From Schlesneria sp. (GTDB taxonomy: Bacteria > Planctomycetota > Planctomycetia > Planctomycetales > Planctomycetaceae), in NCBI GenBank assembly GCA_025353525.1, contig JANXOO010000366.1, positions 1 to 9,139 on the forward strand: a stretch of 9,139 bases of DNA, read 5' to 3'. This document shows, piece after piece, positions 1-6,745 of the stretch. The notes beneath the pieces were generated by a model. The model worked only from the letters and a program-made list of their open reading frames with translations, did no database searches and had not been told where the DNA came from. The translations under genes and the position numbers were made by a program. How positions within the stretch are numbered: position 1 is the first letter of the stretch; every line of letters begins with the position of its first letter.

Positions 1-85
1 CTGTATTCCCTTATCAATCATCATCGGATTCCTTACCGCCCTGCACACATCGAGAACTGTTAAACTGTCTCACTCATTATTGTCA

Positions 86-120
86 CACAGGGAAACTTCC
101 CGTGCGTCGAGTTGTTCGAC
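86..120. repeat. Two adjacent small hairpins
   Basis: CAC-A-GGGA (86-93) pairs with TCCCGTG (98-104) around the loop AACT with one bulged A. Immediately after it, GTCGA (106-110) pairs exactly with TCGAC (116-120) around the loop GTTGT. Neither is followed by a T-run, so they do not look like intrinsic terminators. They are the first of several hairpins in this gene-free region. The function is unknown; a structured RNA or a decayed mobile-element end are possibilities only. Confidence 0.4.
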
Positions 121-166
121 AATGCGGCGCCCCGATAATAGTCAGAACCGTATTTCTGTCCGTTTC

Positions 167-219
167 GTCCGCGTGTTGGGTGTCCCGACGTTTACATGCA
201 GGACACGGAATACGCGGAC
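167..219. repeat. Inverted repeat, 19-bp arms
   Basis: The left arm (167-185, GTCCGCGTGTTGGGTGTCC) and the reverse complement of the right arm (201-219) agree at 16 of 19 positions, with a 15-base loop (186-200). It is the longest inverted repeat I found in the flank. There is no T-run after it and no gene boundary nearby, so I do not call it a terminator. It could form a cruciform or an RNA hairpin. Confidence 0.5.
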
Positions 220-249
220 GACAAGCAAGAAAAGGCGAATCCGCACCAT

Positions 250-295
250 GGGAGGACGCGGCTCCGACCGAGCCGCCACGTCGCTGCGTCTCCCC
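250..295. repeat. Nested hairpin
   Basis: An outer stem pairs GGGAGGACGC (250-259) with GCGTCTCCCC (286-295), with one A.C mismatch and one G.T pair. An inner stem pairs GGCTC (260-264) with GAGCC (270-274) around the loop CGACC. An alternative inner pairing, GCGGCTC (258-264) with GAGCCGC (270-276), is a perfect 7-bp stem. The nested geometry is unlike a simple terminator and no T-run follows on either strand. Function unknown. Confidence 0.45.
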
Positions 296-375
296 GCATG
301 ACAAAGACCAATAACGAATTCCTCATCCCGAAACAAACGCCCACTCCAATACAAAGAACACGAATTAAAGAGTGA

Positions 376-403
376 ACCACAGAGGCGCAGGGTCACAGAG
401 AAG
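376..403 (+). repeat. CACAGAGR repeat, copy 1
   Basis: This 28-base unit starts ACCACAGAG and ends CACAGAGAAG. It consists of three 8-base repeats of the form CACAGAGR, the middle one diverged (CGCAGGGT). It is the inverted partner of 512-539, agreeing at 24 of 28 positions. From memory, closely similar ACCACAGAGACACAGAGG-type sequences are scattered in intergenic regions of many bacterial genomes, where they yield spurious HRGTE/HRDTE small ORFs. I cannot confirm the copy number here. Confidence 0.55.
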
Positions 404-511
404 ACAAGATAGAAAAAATGACTCCCCTAAAAAAAGCACATGCCCGAACGAAGTAACGAGAAACCCCGGTCAGTCTCTCGGAGCGCCCTTGCAACGTGCC
501 TCTTCTCCTTC

Positions 512-539
512 CTTCTCTGTGCCTCTGTGTCTCTGTGGT
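512..539 (-). repeat. CACAGAGR repeat, copy 2 (inverted)
   Basis: Read on the minus strand this is three near-exact tandem 8-base units, CACAGAGA, CACAGAGG, CACAGAGA, flanked by AC and AG. It faces copy 1 at 376-403, leaving 108 bases between them, so the pair could act as terminal inverted repeats of a small (about 164-bp) non-coding element. Copy 2 is the better preserved one. Translation through it gives the RHRGTE string typical of mis-called ORFs over this repeat. Confidence 0.55.
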
Positions 540-630
540 AAATAATCTTCGCATTTCCCTGCAGCATATCGCCGAGCGATTCGGTCAGTTTCGGCCAAAA
601 TGGTTCCGACAGAAGATGATACGCCGGTCC

Positions 631-2643
631 TTAGCGTTCGACCCCGGTTGCCCATACGGATTTCATCGAATGAACCTGACAGGATACGACACGACAAGTG
701 CCCCCTGAGGCGAAGAGTTCGACATGGTTGCTATCCGGTTTCGGGAATACCAGATCAGTCACGACCGCTTCTCCGTCGTTACCGAAGACTTCAACCGAGC
801 TGGTATCGACGAAGATTTGCAGTCGAATCGTGCGCTGATCGTTCATTGCGAGTGGCGCGGAATGATGTCCAGTGAACCTGGGATGAAAGCCGACATCTCC
901 CGAACGGGTCCGGTCGACGAACATCGATTTGGATTTAGTGCTATATCCCGCGACAGTTTCTTCATCTTTGCCCTTCAGAACCCGGACGCCGAATTCCGTT
1001 GCCGTGTCCACCTGGACTTCAAGTAATATCTCCAATTGCTGGCCGGTCACTTCGATTGGCAATGACTCGTTGGTCAGAATGCGATTCACGATCTTTTTTC
1101 CGCCACTCCGAAGCGAGGTCAATTCGCGAACCGGGTGTTGGCAGAGTCGCAACTTGTTTTCGATCCGGCGGAGCGTCAGTTCGCGGGGAATCGACATGGC
1201 ACTGCGCCAGGGAGTCGTGGGGTTCAAACAGGTTTCCCAGTTGTTCATCCATCCGACCCAGATGCGTCGGCCATCGCTCGCCGGGATGTCGGAATACGAG
1301 ACGGGCGCGTAGAAATCACGACCGTGATCCACCCATTGGGATCGTTCCGAATCGGGGGTGAATCGCTTGCCGTCGAAGATGCCCGTGAAGTATTCGCCAC
1401 CGGAGCCGCCCGCGACAGAACCACCGCCAATACTGACTTGCAGGACCCAGCGCGTTTGACCCGGTTCACCATCAATCGGCAATTCAAACAGATCGGGGCA
1501 TTCCCAATTGGGCTTGTCAGAGACACCAGCCGGTCCAAACTCACTCGACAGCTTCCAGGCTTTCAAGTCGTCTGACACGTAGATCTGCAGTTTCTTCTGT
1601 GCGGCGAGCGAAACGATCATGACCCAGCGTTTTGTCGGTTCGTGCCAGAAGACTTTCGGATCGCGGAAGTCTTTCTCGCGGAGGTCCAGGACCGGATTGC
1701 CTTCAAATTTGGTCCAGGTTCGCCCGCGATCGCGACTGAAGGCCAAGTCCTGAGTTTGCCTGGTTTCCGTGTGGCCGGTGTAGATCGCAACGAGCGGCGG
1801 TTGATCCAAAACCCCGAGGCCGCTGGTATTGGAATGATCGACCACAGCGCTGCCGGAAAAAGCCATCACGCCATATTCTTCGTGCAGAGCGATTGGCAAG
1901 TGTTTCCAATGCAACAGATCCTGACTGACGGCATGCCCCCAACTCATGTGCCCCCACTCATTGCCGTGCGGGTTGTGCTGATAGAACAAGTGGTATTCGC
2001 CGTCGAAATAAACCAGACCGTTGGGGTCGTTCATCCAGTTGATTTCAGGCGTGAAATGGTATTGAGGGCGATAGCGTTCCCGATAGTAAGCGGGGGATTT
2101 GCGGTAGTTCTCGAGACGCAATGACGTGGAGGATTGAGCGAGAGCGTCGGTCAACACGACCTGATCGATCAGGATATGCCCCCAGCCACCGTCCACGCGA
2201 TCGAAGGCACGCATCCGCGCAGATTTTCCTTTCAGATCCCGGATGTCCCACGATTGAAGGTGTAATTCCTCGGACTCGGTACCCGTAGCATCGCGAACCT
2301 GCTTGCCGTCGATCAACAGTTCGACTCCAACTTCACCCGGCCTGTTGCCACCACCAATCAGAAATGACAGAAAGTCCCGATTCAGCACGAATTCAGGAGA
2401 CGTCAAAGTTCCTTTTGCGGCATCGCCATTGTGAAAGCTGTTCGCCAGCTTGTTTCCGGCGAATTTGCTGACGTGCATCTGGCCTTGCAGCGAACCCGTC
2501 GTGGGTCGCTCGCCGAACGCTTCGCCCTCGGCTTTCCAATCGCCAAACGAATCGGCTTCAAAACTGCCGATAACGATGTCGTCGGCTCGGACGTTCGCGG
2601 TCATTGAGATCAGCACCGTGATGCCGATTATCCGGAGAAACAT
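631..2643 (-). CDS. Secreted GH32 beta-fructosidase (levanase-like)
   Basis: This is a predicted secreted glycoside hydrolase family 32 enzyme that cleaves beta-fructosidic bonds in levan, inulin or sucrose-type substrates. The three GH32 signature motifs are intact: NWMNDPNG with nucleophile Asp206, FRDPK with transition-state stabiliser Asp328, and WECPD with acid/base Glu381. The five-bladed propeller spans about 190-500. It is followed by the GH32C beta-sandwich, recognised by DTSSVEVFGNDGE near 613-625. Residues 1-20 form a signal peptide ending NVRA before DD. Residues about 22-168 are an extra beta-rich domain (FLIGGGNRPG, GGWGHILIDQ) seen at the N-terminus of many planctomycete and Bacteroidetes GH32 proteins, probably DUF4980-like. 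I chose ATG at 2643 (670 aa) because AAAAGGA lies 8 bases upstream. ATG 2652 and TTG 2661 are in frame, but the purine tract would then abut or overlap the start. It follows the DUF1501 gene by 72 bp, likely co-transcribed. Exact substrate and exo/endo mode cannot be read; SacC is the nearest named relative. Confidence 0.93.
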   Translation of the reverse strand: MFLRIIGITVLISMTANVRADDIVIGSFEADSFGDWKAEGEAFGERPTTGSLQGQMHVSKFAGNKLANSFHNGDAAKGTLTSPEFVLNRDFLSFLIGGGNRPGEVGVELLIDGKQVRDATGTESEELHLQSWDIRDLKGKSARMRAFDRVDGGWGHILIDQVVLTDALAQSSTSLRLENYRKSPAYYRERYRPQYHFTPEINWMNDPNGLVYFDGEYHLFYQHNPHGNEWGHMSWGHAVSQDLLHWKHLPIALHEEYGVMAFSGSAVVDHSNTSGLGVLDQPPLVAIYTGHTETRQTQDLAFSRDRGRTWTKFEGNPVLDLREKDFRDPKVFWHEPTKRWVMIVSLAAQKKLQIYVSDDLKAWKLSSEFGPAGVSDKPNWECPDLFELPIDGEPGQTRWVLQVSIGGGSVAGGSGGEYFTGIFDGKRFTPDSERSQWVDHGRDFYAPVSYSDIPASDGRRIWVGWMNNWETCLNPTTPWRSAMSIPRELTLRRIENKLRLCQHPVRELTSLRSGGKKIVNRILTNESLPIEVTGQQLEILLEVQVDTATEFGVRVLKGKDEETVAGYSTKSKSMFVDRTRSGDVGFHPRFTGHHSAPLAMNDQRTIRLQIFVDTSSVEVFGNDGEAVVTDLVFPKPDSNHVELFASGGTCRVVSCQVHSMKSVWATGVER

Positions 2644-2651
2644 GAAGATCA

Positions 2652-2658
2652 TCCTTTT
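2652..2658 (-). promoter_or_regulatory. Ribosome binding site of the GH32 gene
   Basis: AAAAGGA on the minus strand lies 8 bases before ATG 2643. It decides the start: the in-frame ATG at 2652 overlaps it by one base, and the TTG at 2661 lies upstream of it. Confidence 0.6.
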
Positions 2659-2715
2659 CAAAATTGCTCGGTCATTGCAGGGTCACGTCTCGATGCCGCT
2701 AGAATTCCGGCTTCG

Positions 2716-4044
2716 TTACCCGCAAAGTTCCGGGATCGGCCTTCCCTGATCGATCACGAAGCGAGGTCGGCCGCGATTGTCGGTGTAGGTGATTTCCGGC
2801 GGGACATCCATGTGCCGGAAAATTGTGGCGGCGATGTCGCCTGGTGTCACCGGTCGTTCCTGAATCTGACCTCCGTCACGTTCCGTTGCGCCGATGACCT
2901 GACCGTGCCGGAACCCTCCGCCAGCCATCGTCATCGACATCACATTCGGCCAGTGGTCCCGTCCGTCAGTACTCCCTTGTGTGCCGATTTTCGGGGTACG
3001 TCCGAATTCACCCATTGCGAGGATCAATACACGATCGAGCAACCCTCGCTCGTCGAGGTCCCCGACCAGTGTTGTCAGCAGACGATCAAAAACGGGTAGC
3101 AGCGGACGCAGGCCGTTCCAGATCCCGCCGTATGGCGGAATATTATCCCCGTGAGTATCCCAGGTTCCCGACGCACCGTGATGACTGAGATCAATCGTGA
3201 CGAAACTGACTCCGGCTTCCACTAGCCGACGTGCCAGCAATGCCTGTCGACACCATTCGTGCTCGCCGTATCGTTCGCGGACCGAATCCGGTTCGCGGCT
3301 GATGTCGAAGGCATGTCGGGCGCTCGTTCCCGTCACCATCGAGACCGCTTGCCGTGTGAATCGGTTTGCCGCTTCCATCGAACCCGACTGATCGAGGTCT
3401 TGACGTAACCGGTCGAGATCCCTGTTCAACAGGCATCGCGATTGAAGTCGATCTGCCGTCAGCCCCGCCGTCGGTGCGAACAGGTTCCCGACATCGTTTC
3501 CCGGAAAAGGATCATAAGCGTGCCCGAGATAGCCACCCCATGCGATATGCGAACGCGATTTCAGATTCAATACGACGTAAGGGGGCAAGTCGGGGATGCT
3601 GTCAATCCGCTGTCTGGCAATGATCGACGCCAGTGCCGGATACTTTTCAGCTTCGCGGTTGGTACGCGGTTCGGCATCACGGTTGGCCGTTTGCATCACC
3701 ATGTTCGGTTCGTGATTCGAGAACCGGCAGTCGACCGACCGAACGATCGTCATTTTGTCGAGCATCGCCGCCTGCCTCGGCAGGAATTCACACAATTGAA
3801 CACCGGGCAACGCTGTCGAGATCGGTTGAAACGGACCCCGAATTTCGATCGGGGCTGATGGCTTCATATCCCACGTATCGATATGACTCGGCCCTCCCGT
3901 CATCCAGATCAGGATCACACTTTTCTGAGGCAGGGATTGCTTTCCAGCGTCGAGCGACGCCTCGTTCGCTTGAAGCAGTCCTGGTAAAGACAGGCCCGCC
4001 ATCCCTGCGATCCCGGCTTTCAGTACGCTCCTGCGACCGAGCAC
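2716..4044 (-). CDS. DUF1501 family protein with Tat-type leader
   Basis: This is a DUF1501 protein, an alkaline phosphatase/sulfatase-superfamily-related family greatly expanded in planctomycetes; its biochemical role is not established. The likely start is GTG 4044, giving 442 aa with leader LGRRSVLKAGIAGMAGLSLPGLLQA: twin arginines at 4-5 in an RRxxLK context, then a hydrophobic stretch, so Tat export is plausible. Family signatures follow: WMTGGPSHIDTWD (47-59), SNHEP (about 109-113), GTWDTHGDN (293-301), GEFGRTPKIG (345-354) and DGRDHWPN (360-367). The His/Asp/Glu residues in these are the probable metal-binding set. The C-terminus has the usual DNRGRP...GRPIPEL. The frame stays open to a TTG at 4218, but the extra 58 residues are not family-like and AAGGAG sits 5 bases before GTG 4044. 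DUF1501 genes usually accompany DUF1549/DUF1553 genes; here the downstream partner is the GH32 gene and the upstream neighbour is divergent. Confidence 0.93.
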   Translation of the reverse strand: MLGRRSVLKAGIAGMAGLSLPGLLQANEASLDAGKQSLPQKSVILIWMTGGPSHIDTWDMKPSAPIEIRGPFQPISTALPGVQLCEFLPRQAAMLDKMTIVRSVDCRFSNHEPNMVMQTANRDAEPRTNREAEKYPALASIIARQRIDSIPDLPPYVVLNLKSRSHIAWGGYLGHAYDPFPGNDVGNLFAPTAGLTADRLQSRCLLNRDLDRLRQDLDQSGSMEAANRFTRQAVSMVTGTSARHAFDISREPDSVRERYGEHEWCRQALLARRLVEAGVSFVTIDLSHHGASGTWDTHGDNIPPYGGIWNGLRPLLPVFDRLLTTLVGDLDERGLLDRVLILAMGEFGRTPKIGTQGSTDGRDHWPNVMSMTMAGGGFRHGQVIGATERDGGQIQERPVTPGDIAATIFRHMDVPPEITYTDNRGRPRFVIDQGRPIPELCG

Positions 4045-4299
4045 TGTCACTCCTTCGAGTTCGCGCGGCCTGAGTGACGAGAACGCATGACTGAAATTAT
4101 GTCGATGACGGGACAAAGTCACCCTCTCGTTCGAGCTACTTTCGACAACTGCAATGTTTTTGGCACAAAGTCGAATGCATGATATCGGATGACACCGACA
4201 TTGAAATCCTGGCAGCAATCGATTATTCGTCGCACAGGATTCTAAACTGACATCGTCCTGCCGTCGAGTATTTTTTGGGAATCCACTGCTAATCGACTC
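4045..4299. promoter_or_regulatory. Divergent intergenic region
   Basis: This separates the minus-strand DUF1501-GH32 unit from the plus-strand M56 gene, so promoters for both should lie here. A weak plus-strand candidate is TTGAAA (4201-4206), 17 bases, then TATTCG (4224-4229); only the -35 is good. No clear BlaI/MecI-style TACA-TGTA dyad was found. Small palindromes (ATGCAT and GATATC around 4176-4186) are too short to call operators. Part of the right side may be coding-proximal if the M56 gene starts at 4300. Confidence 0.4.
4050..4055 (-). promoter_or_regulatory. Ribosome binding site of the DUF1501 gene
   Basis: AAGGAG on the minus strand lies 5 bases before GTG 4044. It supports a start immediately before the RRSVLK leader rather than the upstream TTG at 4218. 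It overlaps another in-frame GTG (4050) by one base, which makes that alternative unlikely. Confidence 0.6.
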
Positions 4300-6615
4300 T
4301 TGAATCTGACTGATCCGGAATGGGCGGGGACCAGTCCAGTGCCGAAAGTCGTTCCGACGATCTTTATTGTGTTCGCGGCATCGGGTATGGCGTTGATGTG
4401 GCCATTCGCATGGGGCATTGAGGCTGGTGTGTTCCTTTTCGAATTCGTCGACATCAGGAACCTGTTCGAAGCGATCTTCGAGTCGTCTCGCAACATTCAG
4501 GACATTGTTTTCCTTCTGATACTGCGTTCGGCAGCGTTGACCTTGTCTGTCTTTGCCATCGTGTTGATCGTCACGCTGTCAGGGCGTCGATGGATTGCTC
4601 CCTGGGCTCGACATGTGTTGTGGACGTTGGTCCTTATCAGATTGATTCTGCCCTTCAGTGTCACCAGTCCGGTGAGCGCCCAAATGATATGGCGTACGAT
4701 CGGGGTTCAAAAGGGCGCAAAGTTCGTGGCGGTCAATCCGTTGCAGTCGGTTGACCGATTTTGCGAGGTATCAGAAACGGCCAACGCTTTTGTATCGGTA
4801 CCTGGTGCGGGTTCGTCGGCGTTGATTTCAATTCCGTCGAGCCCGATTTTCGTCATGGCCCTGAAGACTTTTATGCTTCTGGGGTTGGGACTCGTGATGT
4901 GCATCACTGCGGTCATTTTTGTCCGCCATTTTTACTGGATGCGGTATGGTGTCACATGCTCTGATCCCGCGTGGATTGGCCTGGTCGACGATGGAAGGCG
5001 ACAATTCGGAATTCGGCCACCTGTCAGAATACTGAAGGTTCATCAATTGATGGTCCCCGCCGCATTCGACTGGTTCTGCCCCTTCATTTTGCTTCCCGAA
5101 AACACAGAGTCGATATCAGCAACCGGGCGACGGCATCTCGTTTGGCACGAACTCGGCCGAATTCGTCGAGGTGATTCGTTCACAACCATACTGCTCGCAG
5201 TCGCCCGGATATTTCAATGGTGGAATCCGCTCTTTTGGTGGGCTCAACATTGCTGGCTGAATGAAAGGGAGCTGGCCTGCGACGAATTGGCTCTCAATCG
5301 ACTTGGTGTGAATGAGGCCAGTGAATACGTTCAATCGTCTCTCAGCCTGTTGCAGCCGCAGCGGAAACGCACAATGCCATTTCACATCGGCAATCCGCCA
5401 GGCATCGTCATGCGACCTGGCACACTGGCAGCCGATCGGAAGCGACTCGGGTTGCTATCCGGAAAACGCACTCCCGAAGGACGATGTCGGTATTGGATCA
5501 CATGGGTCATGCTGGTGGTCGTCACCGTCTCCTGCTTGACGGACGCCCCCGTCGAATCTCGTGAGAATCTGCCGATCGACTTGCCTGCCGGGACGACGTG
5601 GAGCGACTCTCGCGCACACGCCGGGACGGCAAACGTTGAAGAGACGCGAACAATTGATCTCGCGATGTGTATTAAACGATTGTGCGCAGATGGCATCAGT
5701 CCCGATGAAGAGTCGGCGGCTTTCTATCTGCGAACGCAAATCTGGCAATATTTGAAACTGATGGATTCGCCTGCACAGACGCATCGGTCGGAAGTTCAGA
5801 CCGTTGACGACATCGAATCCCGTTGCGTTCTTGTCGATCAAAAACTGGTCGCACGTGGCACCGTGCAACAGCATGAACGCGTCGCTCGGATATTGTCCAA
5901 CTGGAGCAATCGAGGGATGCAAACCATCGAGATCGAGATCAAATCATTTGAGATCGAGCGCGATCTGGACGAGCTTGTCCTCGAACATGGAAGCAGAGTG
6001 ATTTGTGCTGATCCGATATCCTGTATGCCCGATTTCATTTCCAATCCGTCGGGAATCGCTTTACCGCTTTTGACTGCCCAGCAGATTTGTCAGTTTCCGA
6101 TCCCGGTTTTTGAATGCGTGTTGTCCGAGACTGAAATACAATCGCTACTTGCGGCTGCGCAAAATGAAAAGCGGGGATACATCCGGGGCGCTTCACGAAT
6201 GACTTTGCCAGAAGGTTCCGAGGCAAGCGGCAGTATGGGTCGAAAACGCCCATTTGTCACAGGATTCAACAGTTCTGCTTCCGGAGTGCTCGAACCCCAT
6301 ATCGTGACGGTCGATGAAGAAATCAGCATGCGGGTCGTTGCCTTTGCTGATTCGGATCGGATCGACTTGCGGGTGATCTGGCAATCAAAAGATATTCAGG
6401 ATGTCAGCACGTTGAAACTGCGAACGGGTTTGAAAGAATACCTGATCCAGAAGCCCGATATGCGATTTTTAATGATTGTCGCTACCGCAAGTCTGAAAGT
6501 CGGGCAAAGCTTGTTGCTTGTGCCACTCTGCCGCAACAAACGGGGGCAGCTCATACATGTTTTGATCACTCCTCGAATTCGTGACCCACTCGTGCAATCG
6601 CCACAGGAGAATTGA
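4300..6615 (+). CDS. M56/BlaR1-like membrane protein with secretin-like C-domain
   Basis: The N-terminal half has the BlaR1/MecR1 M56 layout: membrane segments about 68-93, 102-120 and 185-209, a cytoplasmic zinc-protease region, then a last membrane segment at 399-412. Landmarks are LVPAAFDWFCPFILLPE-like text (251-267), HELGRIRRGD (283-292), FQWWNPLFWW (305-314) and NERELACDE (321-329, containing the likely third zinc ligand Glu324). The zinc motif should be HExxH, but the second His is Arg287 (CGA; two base changes from a His codon), so proteolysis is probably lost. After the last membrane segment, residues about 450-771 lie outside the cytoplasm. HERVARILSNW...QTIEIEIKSFEIE (526-552) resembles a secretin N-domain/core junction, and VDEEISMRVVA, LKVGQSLLLVP, LIHVLITPRI (671-760) resemble a secretin core. 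There is no penicillin-binding sensor domain. The start is uncertain: TTG 4300 (771 aa) lacks a Shine-Dalgarno, while GTG 4429 has GAGG 5 bases upstream and would remove one extra hydrophobic stretch. No BlaI/MecI gene adjoins it. Confidence 0.82.
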   Translation: MNLTDPEWAGTSPVPKVVPTIFIVFAASGMALMWPFAWGIEAGVFLFEFVDIRNLFEAIFESSRNIQDIVFLLILRSAALTLSVFAIVLIVTLSGRRWIAPWARHVLWTLVLIRLILPFSVTSPVSAQMIWRTIGVQKGAKFVAVNPLQSVDRFCEVSETANAFVSVPGAGSSALISIPSSPIFVMALKTFMLLGLGLVMCITAVIFVRHFYWMRYGVTCSDPAWIGLVDDGRRQFGIRPPVRILKVHQLMVPAAFDWFCPFILLPENTESISATGRRHLVWHELGRIRRGDSFTTILLAVARIFQWWNPLFWWAQHCWLNERELACDELALNRLGVNEASEYVQSSLSLLQPQRKRTMPFHIGNPPGIVMRPGTLAADRKRLGLLSGKRTPEGRCRYWITWVMLVVVTVSCLTDAPVESRENLPIDLPAGTTWSDSRAHAGTANVEETRTIDLAMCIKRLCADGISPDEESAAFYLRTQIWQYLKLMDSPAQTHRSEVQTVDDIESRCVLVDQKLVARGTVQQHERVARILSNWSNRGMQTIEIEIKSFEIERDLDELVLEHGSRVICADPISCMPDFISNPSGIALPLLTAQQICQFPIPVFECVLSETEIQSLLAAAQNEKRGYIRGASRMTLPEGSEASGSMGRKRPFVTGFNSSASGVLEPHIVTVDEEISMRVVAFADSDRIDLRVIWQSKDIQDVSTLKLRTGLKEYLIQKPDMRFLMIVATASLKVGQSLLLVPLCRNKRGQLIHVLITPRIRDPLVQSPQEN

Positions 6616-6650
6616 ATAACACGCAGAACAAACAGGTTTTTGCCCATAAA

Positions 6651-6672
6651 GAAAATTCGTCGGTCGATTTTC
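6651..6672. terminator. Candidate hairpin between convergent genes
   Basis: GAAAATTCG (6651-6659) pairs with CGATTTTC (6665-6672) with one bulged T around the loop TCGGT. It lies in the 116-bp gap between the convergent M56 and CopZ-like genes. Read on the minus strand it is followed by TTTATGG, so it fits the small gene better than the M56 gene. The stem is A/T-heavy and the T-run short, so this is weak. Confidence 0.3.
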
Positions 6673-6716
6673 CGTCAGAAAGAATCCGGTACTGGACTTT
6701 GCCTTCGTGACGTGCC

Positions 6717-6745
6717 GACCGGGTTGTTCGGTCATCCGGCCGGTC
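6717..6745 (+). terminator. Candidate terminator hairpin of the M56 gene
   Basis: GACCGG (6717-6722) pairs exactly with CCGGTC (6740-6745), followed by TTTGTTTG on the plus strand. The loop is long (17 bases) and the right arm overlaps the last codons of the convergent small gene, so this is a possibility only. Confidence 0.25.

Larger units (their letters stand above)
1..630. other. Gene-free left flank with inverted repeats
   Basis: No convincing gene lies here. Short open frames on both strands between 80 and 400 are Arg/Ser/Cys-rich, mutually overlapping and match no family I recognise, so I treat them as chance. The stretch is instead rich in inverted repeats (86-120, 167-219, 250-295) and holds a facing pair of short repeats (376-403 and 512-539). 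Bases 296-375 and 404-511 show nothing further that I can name. The downstream end (540-630) is the 3' flank of the minus-strand GH32 gene; no hairpin followed by a T-run is visible there. Confidence 0.6.

Noticed and set aside
80..396. Overlapping small open frames on both strands (62-84 aa)
   Set aside because: They overlap each other on both strands, have Arg/Cys-rich compositions without any family motif, and run through inverted repeats; they look like chance frames.
470..697. 75-aa minus-strand frame containing QRHRGTEKEGEE
   Set aside because: The RHRGTE string is a translation of the CACAGAGR repeat and the frame overlaps the end of the GH32 gene; a typical spurious ORF.
1642..2124. 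160-aa plus-strand frame inside the GH32 gene
   Set aside because: It is antisense to the conserved catalytic part of GH32, has no recognisable domain, and is explained by the codon bias of the real gene.
3442..4073. 138- and 146-aa plus-strand frames inside the DUF1501 gene
   Set aside because: Antisense shadows of a gene with clear family motifs; no domain of their own.
4045..4218. 58-residue N-terminal extension of the DUF1501 protein from TTG 4218
   Set aside because: The segment is not family-like, would bury the twin-arginine leader, and the AAGGAG before GTG 4044 gives a better start.
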